From: Microvirga pudoricolor
GTDB lineage: Bacteria; Pseudomonadota; Alphaproteobacteria; Rhizobiales; Beijerinckiaceae
Reading direction: 5' to 3'
Assembly (NCBI RefSeq): GCF_016892705.1
Contig: NZ_JAFEMB010000001.1
Location: 1,612,001-1,676,000 of the forward strand
DNA length: 64,000 nt
Shown here: one piece after another, positions 33,512 to 43,978 of the stretch
Position numbering within the stretch: position 1 is the first letter of the stretch
Layout of the letters: each line of letters begins with the position of its first letter
Translations under genes and position numbers: made by a program
Notes under the pieces: model-generated
Told to the model about the DNA's origin: nothing
The model's database searches: none
Seen by the model: only the letters and a program-made list of their open reading frames with translations

Positions 33512-34699
33512 TCAGCTCCGCAACGCCTCCAGAACCTTTCCGCCCGGGCGGCCGCGCTGTTGCAGGCCGATGCGGCGCTCCACGTCCTTGATGGCGTCGC
33601 GGGTCTTCTGGCCGATTTTGCCGTCCGGCACGCCCACGTCGTAGCCCCGGGCGGTCAGCAATTGCTGCAGCTCAAAGCGCTCGGCGCGGGAGAGCGGCGG
33701 GTCGTCGGTGGGCCAGGCGGTGCGGATGCCGGGCTGACCTTTCAGCCGGTCGCCCAGGAGCGCGATGGCAAGACCGTAGGACTCGGCCGCGTTGTAGGAA
33801 TAGACCGCGTCGAAATTCTTCGTCACCACGAAGGCCGGGCCGTTGAGGCCTGCCGGGATGAGGATCCCGGCCGGGTAACTGCCCGAGAGCGGCCGCCCAT
33901 CGATGCGGGTCACCCCCATGGCCGCCCAGGTGGTGAGCGGCTTCTTGTTGCGGCGCCCCGCCAGCCCGGCATTGAAGCCCGCGGGCAGGCGCACCTCGTA
34001 GCCCCACGGAATAGCGTTGGACCAGCCGGCTTTCTTCAGGAAGTTGGCCGTGGACGCCACCGCGTCCGGCACGGACGAGACCACGTCTCGCCGTCCGTCG
34101 CCGTCGCCGTCCACGGCGAGGCGCTGATAGGTGGAGGGCATGAACTGGGTATGGCCGAAGGCCCCCGCCCAGGAGCCGCGCAGCAGCGACGGGTCGATGT
34201 CGCCGTCCTGGACGATCTTGAGCGTCGCCATCAGCTCGCCCGTAAAGTAAGCCTGACGGCGCGGAGCGTAGCAGGACAGGGTGGCGAGCGACTGCACCAG
34301 GGGCCGGTCGCCGAAATTCTTGCCGAAATCGGATTCGACGCCCCAGACGCCCGCGATCACGTAGCGGTCGACCCCGTAGCGGGCCTCCGCGTTGGCGAGC
34401 GCCCGGCCCCACTGGCTCATGGCGGCCTTGCCGTCGATCACGCGCTGGTCGTCCACCAGCGCCGCGAGATAGTCCCAGATTTCGGTCTTGAACTCGGGCT
34501 GCGCGTTCATCAGCTCGAGAATTTTCATGTCGGGCTGGATGCCCTGCACGGCGACGTCGAAGGCCTGGCCGGAAATGCCCTTGGCGGCGGCCTGGGCTTT
34601 CAGGCCCGACAGGCAGGAGCGGAAATCCGCCTGAGCGAAGGCCGGAGCGGCCACGAACAGGCTGAGGGCGGCGAGCGAGGGGGCGATGAGACGAATCAT
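33512..34699 (-). CDS. Lytic murein transglycosylase (MltB family) with peptidoglycan-binding domain
   Basis: A 395-residue exported enzyme. It has a signal peptide (residues 1-23, ending AFA), the MltB-type catalytic domain with Glu122 in VWGVESDFGKNFG, and a C-terminal PG_binding_1 domain (LSRAERFELQQLLTARGYD onward, about 330-395). It cleaves the glycan strands of peptidoglycan, producing anhydromuropeptides, during wall growth. The signal peptide decides the start at ATG 34699 over a 26-residue longer frame. No lipobox Cys is present, so it is probably soluble in the periplasm. Confidence 0.92.
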   Translation of the reverse strand: MIRLIAPSLAALSLFVAAPAFAQADFRSCLSGLKAQAAAKGISGQAFDVAVQGIQPDMKILELMNAQPEFKTEIWDYLAALVDDQRVIDGKAAMSQWGRALANAEARYGVDRYVIAGVWGVESDFGKNFGDRPLVQSLATLSCYAPRRQAYFTGELMATLKIVQDGDIDPSLLRGSWAGAFGHTQFMPSTYQRLAVDGDGDGRRDVVSSVPDAVASTANFLKKAGWSNAIPWGYEVRLPAGFNAGLAGRRNKKPLTTWAAMGVTRIDGRPLSGSYPAGILIPAGLNGPAFVVTKNFDAVYSYNAAESYGLAIALLGDRLKGQPGIRTAWPTDDPPLSRAERFELQQLLTARGYDVGVPDGKIGQKTRDAIKDVERRIGLQQRGRPGGKVLEALRS

Positions 34700-34805
34700 G
34701 GCCCGGATTTTGTGGACGATTAGGTTAATCTTATGGAAACGGGGCCGCATGAGACACAGGCCATCCGGGAACCTCACCCTAGGGAGGGCCCCATCCTCCC
34801 ACTGA

Positions 34806-34998
34806 CCTCATCCTGAGGAGGGCCGCCAGGCCCGTCTCGAAGGAGGGCTCCAGCGGAGTGCTTCCGGTGCTGGCTGGACCATCCTTCGAGACGAACTGCT
34901 CCGCAGTTCCCTCAGGATGAGGCTTCGAGACGAATGGCTTCGCCATTCCCTCAGGATGAGGCTTCGAGACACGTGCTGCGCAGGCCCTCAGGCTGAGG
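34806..34998. repeat. Cluster of palindromic repeat units with variable hairpins
   Basis: This fills most of the 315-base gap between the transglycosylase and leuD genes. A constant cttcgagac, a variable hairpin of about 17 bases, and cctcaggatgagg form the unit. Forward units have the hairpins gaactgctccgcagttc, gaatggcttcgccattc and a decayed acgtgctgcgcaggc. The palindrome copies start at 34909, 34948 and 34985. A reversed unit at 34806-34840 has cctcatcctgagg, hairpin gggccgccaggccc and gtctcgaag. The hairpin arms differ but stay complementary, while the flanks are nearly identical. It is a typical Hyphomicrobiales interspersed palindromic element, not a CRISPR. Confidence 0.85.
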
Positions 34999-35014
34999 CG
35001 GTTGAGGAATGCCC

Positions 35015-35617
35015 TCAAGCCCAGGGGCGCTCGCTCATCTTCTGCTCGAAGGTGTCGATAGCGGGGGCCTTTTCCATGGTCAGGCCGATGCCGTCGAGGC
35101 CGTTGAGCATGCAATGCTTCTTGAACGGGTCGATGTCGAAGTGGATCTGGCCGCCGTCGGGCCCGCGGATGGTCTGATTCTCCAGGTCCACCGTCAGGGT
35201 CGCGTTGGAGCCGCGATCGGCATCGTCGAACAGCTTTTCCAGGTCCTCGGGGCTCACCGTGATGGGCAGGATCCCGTTCTGGAAGCAGTTGTTGTAGAAA
35301 ATGTCCGCGAAGCTCGTGGAGATCACGCAGCGGATGCCGTAATCGAGAAGCGCCCAGGGGGCATGCTCGCGCGACGAGCCGCAGCCGAAATTGTCGCCCG
35401 CCACCAGGATCTGGGCGTTCTTGTAGGCGGGCTTGTTGAGCACGAAATCCGGGTTGTCCGAACCGTCCTCCCGATAGCGCATCTCCGAGAACAGGCCGGT
35501 GCCCAGGCCCGTGCGCTTGATGGTCTTCAGGTACTGCTTGGGGATGATCATATCGGTGTCGATGTTGATGATCCGCAGCGGCGCCGCGACGCTTTCCAGC
35601 ACGGTGAACTTGTCCAT
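35015..35617 (-). CDS. leuD: 3-isopropylmalate dehydratase small subunit
   Basis: A 200-residue swivel-domain subunit of isopropylmalate isomerase, acting with LeuC in leucine synthesis. Family segments: [55 protein letters not shown]. The ATG at 35617 (MDKFTVLE) has aagga about 9 bases upstream. leuC, the partner subunit gene, is not within the window. leuB lies downstream on the same strand after two unrelated genes. Confidence 0.95.
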   Translation of the reverse strand: MDKFTVLESVAAPLRIINIDTDMIIPKQYLKTIKRTGLGTGLFSEMRYREDGSDNPDFVLNKPAYKNAQILVAGDNFGCGSSREHAPWALLDYGIRCVISTSFADIFYNNCFQNGILPITVSPEDLEKLFDDADRGSNATLTVDLENQTIRGPDGGQIHFDIDPFKKHCMLNGLDGIGLTMEKAPAIDTFEQKMSERPWA

Positions 35618-35808
35618 GGGCCCAGTCCTTGAGGGTTTCGACGGTGTTGGAACCGCTCTTAGCAAAGCCCCGCCCGCGCGCCTAGCCGGATGATGGTCGC
35701 GGCGGCCGGATGGGAGCGCCCGACTTGACGGGCCGGCCCGCACCGCCGAAAAGGCAGGCCTCATCTTTCATCCAAGCTTCTTCCAAGCTTTTTCCGAGAG
35801 GGTTTTCC

Positions 35809-36159
35809 ATGACGATCCAACGCATCAAGCCGGGTCCCCGCATGAGCGCCGCCGTGGTGCATGGCGACACGGTCTATCTGGCGGGCCAAGTGGCCGACAA
35901 GACCGCCGGCAAGAGCGTCGCCGAGCAGACCCAGGAGATCCTGTCCATGATTGACGGCCTCCTGGCGGAGGCCGGCTCGGACAAGTCGAAGATCCTCATG
36001 ACGAATATCTGGCTCACCGACATGGGCACGTTCCAGGAGATGAATGCCGTGTGGGACGCCTGGGTGCCGACCGGCAACTCGCCGGCCCGCGCCACCGTGG
36101 AGGCCAAGCTCGCGGCCGCGCCGTTCAAGGTCGAGATCGCCGTTATCGCGGCGAAGTAA
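35809..36159 (+). CDS. RidA/YjgF-family enamine/imine deaminase
   Basis: A 116-residue Rid-family protein. These trimers hydrolyse reactive enamine/imine products of PLP enzymes such as threonine dehydratase. The key Arg is present in GNSPARATVEAKLA, with the C-terminal FKVEIAVIAAK typical of RidA. Start ATG 35809 (MTIQRIKPGPRMSAAV) matches the family; a longer frame from 35710 is rejected. Direct repeats ccaagctt (35772, 35783) precede the ribosome site. The distance to branched-chain amino acid gene leuD is compatible with a role there, which is inference. Confidence 0.9.
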   Translation: MTIQRIKPGPRMSAAVVHGDTVYLAGQVADKTAGKSVAEQTQEILSMIDGLLAEAGSDKSKILMTNIWLTDMGTFQEMNAVWDAWVPTGNSPARATVEAKLAAAPFKVEIAVIAAK

Positions 36160-36181
36160 CGCCGCATCCCAGCGGAAACGA

Positions 36182-36205
36182 CAATGGGCCCCGAGGGGCC
36201 CATTG
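36182..36205. terminator. Terminator-like perfect hairpin between convergent genes
   Basis: Arms caatgggcccc and ggggcccattg with loop ga, 22 bases after the ridA-family stop and 17 before the stop of the opposite gene. Few T residues follow on either strand. Confidence 0.7.
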
Positions 36206-36221
36206 CTTGACGAGAAACCCT

Positions 36222-36713
36222 TTACGGGCAGGGATGGTCGAGGCCGTCGTAACCCCTGTAGGTTCCCGTGGCCGGGTTGTAGGACCGGAACCGCTGGGCG
36301 CAGTAGCCTGCCGCGCTCGCGTTGGGGGCCTGGTAGACCGGAGCGGCCTGGGCCTGCTGGTTGGCGATGGCGCCGCCGATGATCGCCCCGGTGGCCAGCC
36401 CCACGACGCCTGCCGCTGCCGCCGCCCCGTAGTCGCGGCGATAATACGGACGTCCATAGTAACCGTAGCGGGGGCCGTAATAGCCCGGACGATAGCCATA
36501 GCGGGGGCCGTAACCGTAGCGCGGACCGTAGCCGGGGCCGCCGCGCCAGCCAGGGCCTCCCCGACGCCACTGGGTGTAGTCGGACTGGATCTGGCCTTTC
36601 TCCAGCGCCGCGAGAGGCCCGGTGACGGGATTGGCCTTCTCGGCCGCCTGAGCGCCGAGGGCCGGCGCCAGAAGCGCCGCCGCGGCTGCCAGGGTGATCG
36701 TTAGCTTACGCAT
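36222..36713 (-). CDS. Secreted BA14K-type Gly/Tyr-rich protein
   Basis: A 163-residue exported protein: signal peptide (1-22, ending AQA), a Gly/Tyr/Arg/Pro-rich repeat block GPRYGYGPRYGYRPGYYGPR at about 67-95, a hydrophobic Gly/Ala helix (GVVGLATGAIIGGAIA) and a C-terminal BA14K-like motif YCAQRFRSYNPATGTYRGYDG ending in HPCP. BA14K proteins of Brucella are lectin-like immunogens; the role here is unknown. The ATG at 36713 has aaggag 7 bases upstream. The Gly/Ala segment resembles a glycine zipper membrane anchor. Confidence 0.85.
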   Translation of the reverse strand: MRKLTITLAAAAALLAPALGAQAAEKANPVTGPLAALEKGQIQSDYTQWRRGGPGWRGGPGYGPRYGYGPRYGYRPGYYGPRYGYYGRPYYRRDYGAAAAAGVVGLATGAIIGGAIANQQAQAAPVYQAPNASAAGYCAQRFRSYNPATGTYRGYDGLDHPCP

Positions 36714-36808
36714 GGTAAACTCCTTCCTGGGCTTACGAACGTCCACGGCCGGACGGGGTTCCGCCTCTTTGGGCCGGATGGCGCGTTATCGCTTTTTCGT
36801 GAGCCATT

Positions 36809-37552
36809 TCAGGCTTTTACGGCCGGTTTTCTGAACGTCTGTTCAGCTTCCTGGGCTTGCATGCGGCCTAGGCCCGTCGGACAGAGGTCCAGCACCGCGC
36901 AGCGCACGCAGGCGGGATTCTTGAAGAAGCAGCATTGCTGCCCGTGCAGCATCATGATCTCGTGGTTGTCGTAGACCTGCTGGGCGTCCCACCCCTCCGG
37001 CAGCATGGCCGCGAGGGCCGCATGGGAGGGGCCCACATCCATCGATTTCGGGATGAGGCCGGTGCGCTGGGCGACGCGGTGGTGATGCGAATCCACCGGC
37101 AGGGCGGCCTTGCGCAGGGTCGAGAAGGACAGCACCGCCGCGCTTGTCTTGGGGCCGACCCCCGGAATGGTCTCGAGCCAGGCTCGCGCCTCCCTCACTG
37201 GCATGTCGCCCAGGAAGTCGAGGGACAGGCTGCCGTGGCGCTCCTCGACGGCGCGCAGCACGGCCTGGATCCGCGGCGCCTTCTGCTCGGGCCAGGTGAC
37301 GCCGCCGATGATCCGCTCGATCTCTGTGGTCGGAGCGTCGCGCACGGCGGACCAGTCCGGGTAGCGGGCCCGCAGGGCCTTGAAGGCGCGGCCGGAATCC
37401 GCGTTGCGGGTGCGGTGGGACAGCAGCGACGAAACGAGTTCGCTCAAGGGGTCGAGATTGTGAAAATACGGGATCGGGCAGCCATAGACCTCGCACAGGC
37501 GGTGGTGGATCTCCAACGCTTTGGCGGCGAGGGTTTGAGCGTCCTGATTCAT
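36809..37552 (-). CDS. nth: Endonuclease III-family DNA glycosylase/AP lyase
   Basis: A 247-residue HhH-GPD protein. The helix-hairpin-helix ETIPGVGPKTSAAVL includes Lys135, VDSHHHRVAQR has Asp154, and the C-terminal four Cys follow the C-x6-C-x2-C-x5-C spacing of the [4Fe-4S] cluster. It removes oxidised pyrimidines in base excision repair. VDSHHHR in place of VDTHxxR and ETIPGVGPK in place of ALPGVGRK mark a divergent endonuclease III subgroup, so a canonical nth may exist elsewhere. The start is ATG 37552; a TTG at 37579 would add 9 residues. Confidence 0.85.
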   Translation of the reverse strand: MNQDAQTLAAKALEIHHRLCEVYGCPIPYFHNLDPLSELVSSLLSHRTRNADSGRAFKALRARYPDWSAVRDAPTTEIERIIGGVTWPEQKAPRIQAVLRAVEERHGSLSLDFLGDMPVREARAWLETIPGVGPKTSAAVLSFSTLRKAALPVDSHHHRVAQRTGLIPKSMDVGPSHAALAAMLPEGWDAQQVYDNHEIMMLHGQQCCFFKNPACVRCAVLDLCPTGLGRMQAQEAEQTFRKPAVKA

Positions 37553-37614
37553 GGCGGTGTGAATCCGCGAATCAGCCAAACGGTTCCATGCCGGGACGGC
37601 GGCCCGCGCCCCGT

Positions 37615-38223
37615 TCAGTACAGGGTGGTGCGTACGCGCTCGGGAAGGGCCTCGTCGTAGGCGTCCCCGTCGATGCGGTCGGTGAGGGCCGCCAGCATCC
37701 GGCCAGGACTCGGCACGGTGGCGCGGTCGCGGCGGCTATCGGGATTCCACAGGTCCGAGCGAACGATGGCCCGCGAGCATTGGAAGAACACCGTCTCGAC
37801 GGCGATCACCAGCGCGGTGCGGGGCCGCTTGCCGTCCACGGCGAAACCGTCCAGCAAGGCGGGATCCGCCGAGATCCGCGCGCGGCCGTTCACCCGCAGG
37901 GTCTCGCCGATGCCGGGGATCATGAACAGCAGCGCGACCCGCGGATCGCGCACGACGTTGCGTAGGGAATCGATGCGGTTGTTGCCGCGCCGGTCCGGCA
38001 GGACCAGCGTCCGGTCGTCGACCACGCGGATGAAGTCCGACCTGTCGCCGCGCGGCGAGCAATCGAGCCCGTCCGGCCCCGCCGTCGCCAGGACGGCAAA
38101 GGGGGCGGCCTCGACGAAGGTGCGATAGGCCGGCACGAGCCGATCCGTCTCCTTCGCGATCGAGGCTTCGTTGGCGTCGCCATAAAGGGCCTCGAGGTCT
38201 GCCAGCGTGGTGATCGTATGCAT
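37615..38223 (-). CDS. Pyridoxamine 5'-phosphate oxidase-fold flavoprotein (MSMEG_1061-like)
   Basis: A 202-residue split-barrel flavin-binding protein of the PPOX family. Visible segments: FAVLATAGPDGLDCSPRGD, RTLVLPDRRGNNRIDSLRN, LLFMIPGIGETLRVNGRA, which fit the MSMEG_1061-type FMN- or F420-binding subgroup. The substrate is unknown. The ATG at 38223 has gggagg 8 bases upstream; the frame extending to 38340 is not coding-like. It is divergent from mbfA with 186 bases between, where an Irr box lies nearer mbfA. Confidence 0.85.
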   Translation of the reverse strand: MHTITTLADLEALYGDANEASIAKETDRLVPAYRTFVEAAPFAVLATAGPDGLDCSPRGDRSDFIRVVDDRTLVLPDRRGNNRIDSLRNVVRDPRVALLFMIPGIGETLRVNGRARISADPALLDGFAVDGKRPRTALVIAVETVFFQCSRAIVRSDLWNPDSRRDRATVPSPGRMLAALTDRIDGDAYDEALPERVRTTLY

Positions 38224-38365
38224 GCGGTCAACCTCCCGGCTCCGTGATGCCATGCCGGGGAGCCGTCGGCAACGCGGCGGCGACGGCTGCGCGGACTTGG
38301 TGCCGGACGGCCTCCAGGCAGGCAGGACCTTTTTGGGCAAGCAGCCAGGGCAGGCTTGAGGAATT

Positions 38366-38380
38366 TTAGAATTATTCTAA
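38366..38380. promoter_or_regulatory. Irr box (ICE) upstream of mbfA
   Basis: ttagaattattctaa is a perfect 15-base palindrome matching the iron control element bound by Irr (TTTAGAAnnnTTCTAAA). It ends 29 bases before the mbfA start. In Bradyrhizobium and Agrobacterium, Irr represses mbfA under iron limitation at this kind of site. An Irr gene itself is not in the window. Confidence 0.88.
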
Positions 38381-38409
38381 GATAGAACGCTCAGATCCTG
38401 GGTCCTCCG

Positions 38410-39399
38410 ATGATCTTCGACACCTTCCTTGGACGCGGCGTCCAGAGGCCTTTCACGAGCCTGACCGAGCAGGAGATCCTGGCCCTCGCGATCTCGTCGG
38501 AGGAAGAGGACGGCCGCATCTATGCGGATTACGCCGCGCGCCTGCGCGGGGACTATCCATCGTCGGCGGCGATCTTCGACGGCATGGCGGCGGAAGAACA
38601 CGGGCACCGGCGCGCGCTCATCGACGAGCACCGGCGGCGGTTCGGCGAGCATATTCCCCTGATCCGCCGCGAGCATATCGCGGGCTCTTTCGCCCGCCGT
38701 CCGGTCTGGCTCATGGCGAACCTGGACATCGCCCGCATCCGGTCCGAGGCGGAGCGCATGGAAGCCGACGCGGCGCGGTTCTATGAGGAGGCGGCCAAGC
38801 GCGTCACCGATACGGGCACCCGCAGGCTTCTCGGCGACCTCGCCCAGCAGGAGCGGGCGCATGAGCGCCATGCGGCCGATCTGCAGGCCTCGCGGCTGAC
38901 GGAAGATGCGCGGGGCGAGGAGGACCGCAAAGCCCGTCACCAGTTCATCCTCACCTGGGTGCAGCCTGGGTTGGCCGGCCTGATGGACGGCTCGGTGTCG
39001 ACGCTCGCCCCCATCTTCGCGACGGCCTTCGCGACCCAGAATTCCTGGACCACGTTCCTGGTGGGCCTCGCGGCCTCGGTGGGCGCCGGCATTTCCATGG
39101 GGTTCACGGAAGCCGCCCATGACGACGGCGTGATCTCGGGGCGCGGCTCGCCGCTCAAGCGCGGCCTGGCCTCCGGCTTCATGACGGCTTTGGGCGGGCT
39201 CGGCCACACCCTGCCCTACCTGATCCCGCATTTCTGGACCGCCACCGCCATTGCCGGGATCGTGGTCTTCGTCGAGCTCTGGGCCATCGCCTGGATCCAG
39301 AACCGCTACATGGAGACGCCGTTCTGGCGCGCCGTCCTCCAGGTGGTCGTGGGCGGCTCCCTGGTGCTGGCGGCGGGCATCCTGATCGGGAGCGGGTAG
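38410..39399 (+). CDS. mbfA: Membrane-bound ferritin A, iron exporter (rubrerythrin-VIT1 fusion)
   Basis: A 329-residue fusion of an N-terminal ferritin-like di-iron domain and a C-terminal VIT1/CCC1 transporter. Metal-site Glu/His residues appear in SSEEEDGRIYADYA, AAEEHGHRRALIDE and AQQERAHERHAAD. The membrane part starts at about 180 (QPGLAGLMDGSVSTLAPIF) and has about five helices. MbfA exports ferrous iron and protects against iron and peroxide stress. The Irr box upstream predicts expression only when iron is plentiful. It is a monocistronic gene with a weak ribosome site before ATG 38410. Confidence 0.95.
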   Translation: MIFDTFLGRGVQRPFTSLTEQEILALAISSEEEDGRIYADYAARLRGDYPSSAAIFDGMAAEEHGHRRALIDEHRRRFGEHIPLIRREHIAGSFARRPVWLMANLDIARIRSEAERMEADAARFYEEAAKRVTDTGTRRLLGDLAQQERAHERHAADLQASRLTEDARGEEDRKARHQFILTWVQPGLAGLMDGSVSTLAPIFATAFATQNSWTTFLVGLAASVGAGISMGFTEAAHDDGVISGRGSPLKRGLASGFMTALGGLGHTLPYLIPHFWTATAIAGIVVFVELWAIAWIQNRYMETPFWRAVLQVVVGGSLVLAAGILIGSG

Positions 39400-39427
39400 A
39401 GTCTCTCTCGGCGGCCTCCCGCCGACG

Positions 39428-39456
39428 AAAAAGGGCGCGGCTTTCGCCGCGCCCCT
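39428..39456 (-). terminator. Intrinsic terminator of pnp
   Basis: Read on the minus strand, stem gggcgcggc / gccgcgccc with a four-base loop is followed by five T (aaaaa at 39428-39432 on the plus strand). It lies 31 bases downstream of the pnp stop. Confidence 0.88.
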
Positions 39457-39486
39457 TGAAGACATGGGCCTGACAGGCGTCTTGGC

Positions 39487-41664
<2,178 letters not shown>

Positions 41665-41838
41665 TTGGCGTCTTTCATGACAGGGCGGCGGCCCGATGCC
41701 ATGAGCAAGACGGCAAGACACTCGCGCGGCGGGTCGATCCCGTCGTCTTCAAGTGCCTTGCGATCCTGCCATGGTCATCGCGTCACCCGCCTCATTTCAA
41801 TGCCGGGACAGTCCCTGTGGCGTCCTTCCGGCAAGAGA

Positions 41839-41863
41839 CCGTCCGGGGCCGGGCCCCGGACGG
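41839..41863 (-). promoter_or_regulatory. Strong hairpin between rpsO and pnp
   Basis: Perfect arms ccgtccggggcc and ggccccggacgg around a single g, 17 bases after the rpsO stop. No T run follows. By analogy with E. coli it may be a partial terminator or an RNase III processing site in the rpsO-pnp transcript. Confidence 0.65.
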
Positions 41864-41879
41864 GAGTTCTGCGAGAGGC

Positions 41880-42149
41880 TTAGCGGCGGATGCCGAGCTT
41901 CTCGATCAGGGTCTTGTAGCGGCTCTCGTCCTTCTTCTTGAGATAGTCGAGGAGAGAACGGCGCGCCGACACCATCTTCAGAAGGCCACGACGGGAGTGG
42001 TTGTCCTTCGTGTGGCTCTTGAAGTGGCCGGTCAGGTTGTTGATCCGCTCCGTGAGGATGGCCACCTGCACCTCGGGGGAGCCGGTATCGCCTGCCTTCT
42101 GGGCAAATTCGCTTACGAGCGCGGTCTTGCGCTCAGCCGTGATCGACAT
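41880..42149 (-). CDS. rpsO: 30S ribosomal protein S15
   Basis: An 89-residue primary 16S rRNA-binding protein of the small-subunit platform. The sequence shows the family core [37 protein letters not shown] region ([19 protein letters not shown]) and [18 protein letters not shown] 42149 has aagga 7 bases upstream; the longer frame upstream is non-coding. It precedes pnp. The 290 bases upstream hold the rpsO promoter region and, on the other strand, the start of the ferritin-like gene. Confidence 0.98.
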   Translation of the reverse strand: MSITAERKTALVSEFAQKAGDTGSPEVQVAILTERINNLTGHFKSHTKDNHSRRGLLKMVSARRSLLDYLKKKDESRYKTLIEKLGIRR

Positions 42150-42439
42150 CGCATGTCCTTTCGGTTGGAGAGGGGGGCCGGCCCAGGGAATATCAGGGAT
42201 ATTCAGAGGCTCGGCCGGGCTCGCCGGAGGCGGCCGGGCCGGGATGTCGTCCAGCGCGGTCGGGTCTCTCGACGCATTCCCGAAGCTTAAGCTCAAGCAA
42301 ATCTTGCGGGAATTCGGCCGCACCATACACGAAAAGCCCGTGAATGCCAGTAGATTTCACGGTGGGCCTCCGGGCCGGAACAAGAGGGCCGTGCCGTGGT
42401 TGTCGGGCGACGTTTCCCGAACCCTGAAAGGCTTGCCCC

Positions 42440-42976
42440 ATGGTTGCCAACACGGCCGATCTCTCGTCTTCCGACGCGGTCCAGACGATCTTCATCACCG
42501 GCCTCCAGAACGCCCACGCCCTCGAGAAGGAGGCGGTTCAGCTGATGGAGCGGCAGATCGAGCGCCTGGAACATTATCCCGAGATGGAGCGGCTGCTGAA
42601 AACCCACCTGAAGGAGACCCAGGGCCAGATCGAGCGCCTGCAGGACGTCCTGCACGCTTTTGGGGAGGACCGTTCGCTCCTGAAGGACGTGGCGACCCAG
42701 TTCATGGGCAACATGGCGGCGGTCGCCCACGTGCCGATGCAGGACGAGATCCTGAAGAACACCTTCGCCAACCACGCCTTCGAGAACTTCGAGATCGCCG
42801 CCTACAAGTCGCTGATCACGGTCGCGGAAGCGGCCGGGCATTCGAAGTACGTTCCGGCCTTGCGGCAGACCCTCCGGGAGGAGGAAAAGACTGCCCAGGC
42901 GATCTACGACCAGATCGAGGCGATCACCGGGAAGTACTTGGCGCGCGAGGCCAAGAACCTCAAGGCGGATCGCTGA
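42440..42976 (+). CDS. DUF892 ferritin-like protein (YciE/YciF type)
   Basis: A 178-residue four-helix protein of the DUF892/YciE-YciF family. Features: TIFITGLQNAHALEKEAVQLM, EHYPEMERLLKTHLKETQGQ, and AAYKSLITVAEAAG with conserved Glu/His likely to form a di-metal site. Such proteins respond to osmotic or oxidative stress; the function is unproven. The start ATG 42440 has aaagg about 9 bases upstream. It interrupts the conserved truB-rpsO order on the opposite strand, so it is probably an accessory insertion. Confidence 0.85.
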   Translation: MVANTADLSSSDAVQTIFITGLQNAHALEKEAVQLMERQIERLEHYPEMERLLKTHLKETQGQIERLQDVLHAFGEDRSLLKDVATQFMGNMAAVAHVPMQDEILKNTFANHAFENFEIAAYKSLITVAEAAGHSKYVPALRQTLREEEKTAQAIYDQIEAITGKYLAREAKNLKADR

Positions 42977-43052
42977 TCCGCGGTGACGCCGGGGTTTCGG
43001 AGCCCGCCTTCTCCGCCCCAGACGGCCACGGCCTCCGGGGCTTCTTGGTGCG

Positions 43053-43973
43053 TCAGGCACCCAGGTTGAACACCCGGTGCGGCACGAGCTCGCCGCGCTC
43101 GATGTCGCCCACCGCCACGAGCACGCCGCCGCAGGTGGCGTAGATCTTGCCCGACAGGGGCGCCTCTCGGCCGCGCAGGATGATCGACTGGCCCCGCATG
43201 AGGCGGCCCGCCATGTCGCGGCTGACGTTGATCGACGGCAGCTCGCTCAAGGCGGTCTCGACCGGCCGGAGGGCGGCCGCCTCCGTGGCGAGATCGTTCA
43301 CCACCACGGCGTCCTCTTCCGTGAAGGGCCCGACCCGGGTGCGCCTCAGGGCCGCGATGTGCCCGAGGCATCCGATGGCCCGGCCAAGGTCGCGCGCGAT
43401 GGCGCGCACATAGGTGCCCTTGCCGCAATCGGCTTCCAGGATCGATCGGTCTCCGTCATGGTGCACGAGACTGAGCCGGTCGATTTCGACGGTGCGGGCC
43501 TGCAGCTCCACGACCTCGCCGTCGCGGGCGAGATCGTAGGCGCGCTCTCCCTGGATCTTGATGGCTGAAAACCGGGGCGGCACCTGCTGGATCTGTCCGA
43601 CGAAACGCGGCAGCAGCGCCTCGATCTCGGAGGCGTCCGGGACCCGGTCGGTGCGCTCCACGATCTCGCCCTCGGAATCGTCCGTGTTGGTTTCGGCCCC
43701 CCAGGCTACGGTGAACACGTAGGATTTGCGCCCGTCCATGATGAACGGCACGGTCTTGGTGGCCTCGCCCAGGGCGATGGGCAGGATGCCCGATGCGAGA
43801 GGGTCGAGGGTGCCCGCATGGCCGGCCTTCTTGGCCGAGAGCGCGCGCTTGACCGCCGCCACCGCATGGGTGGAGGTCATGCCGACGCCCTTGTCGAGCA
43901 CGATCCATCCGTTGACGTCGCGTTTCTTCGGGCGGTCGTGCTGGGGACGCCGCTGCGGCCGTTCGTCGGTCAT
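43053..43973 (-). CDS. truB: tRNA pseudouridine(55) synthase
   Basis: A 306-residue enzyme converting U55 in the T loop of most tRNAs to pseudouridine. Catalytic Asp57 lies in KAGHAGTLDPLASG, NGWIVLDKGVGMTS is the N-terminal signature, and GKGTYVRAIARDLGRAIG is the later conserved block. The N-terminal 20 residues are basic (RPQRRPQHDRPKKR). The start at ATG 43973 lies 5 bases after the rbfA stop, so the two are cotranscribed. Confidence 0.96.
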   Translation of the reverse strand: MTDERPQRRPQHDRPKKRDVNGWIVLDKGVGMTSTHAVAAVKRALSAKKAGHAGTLDPLASGILPIALGEATKTVPFIMDGRKSYVFTVAWGAETNTDDSEGEIVERTDRVPDASEIEALLPRFVGQIQQVPPRFSAIKIQGERAYDLARDGEVVELQARTVEIDRLSLVHHDGDRSILEADCGKGTYVRAIARDLGRAIGCLGHIAALRRTRVGPFTEEDAVVVNDLATEAAALRPVETALSELPSINVSRDMAGRLMRGQSIILRGREAPLSGKIYATCGGVLVAVGDIERGELVPHRVFNLGA

Positions 43974-43978
43974 GGTCG

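Noticed and set aside
34806..34998. Possible CRISPR array (regular spacing near 38 bases)
   Set aside because: The constant parts are palindromic and interrupted, the 'spacers' are hairpins, one unit is reversed, and no cas genes are near.
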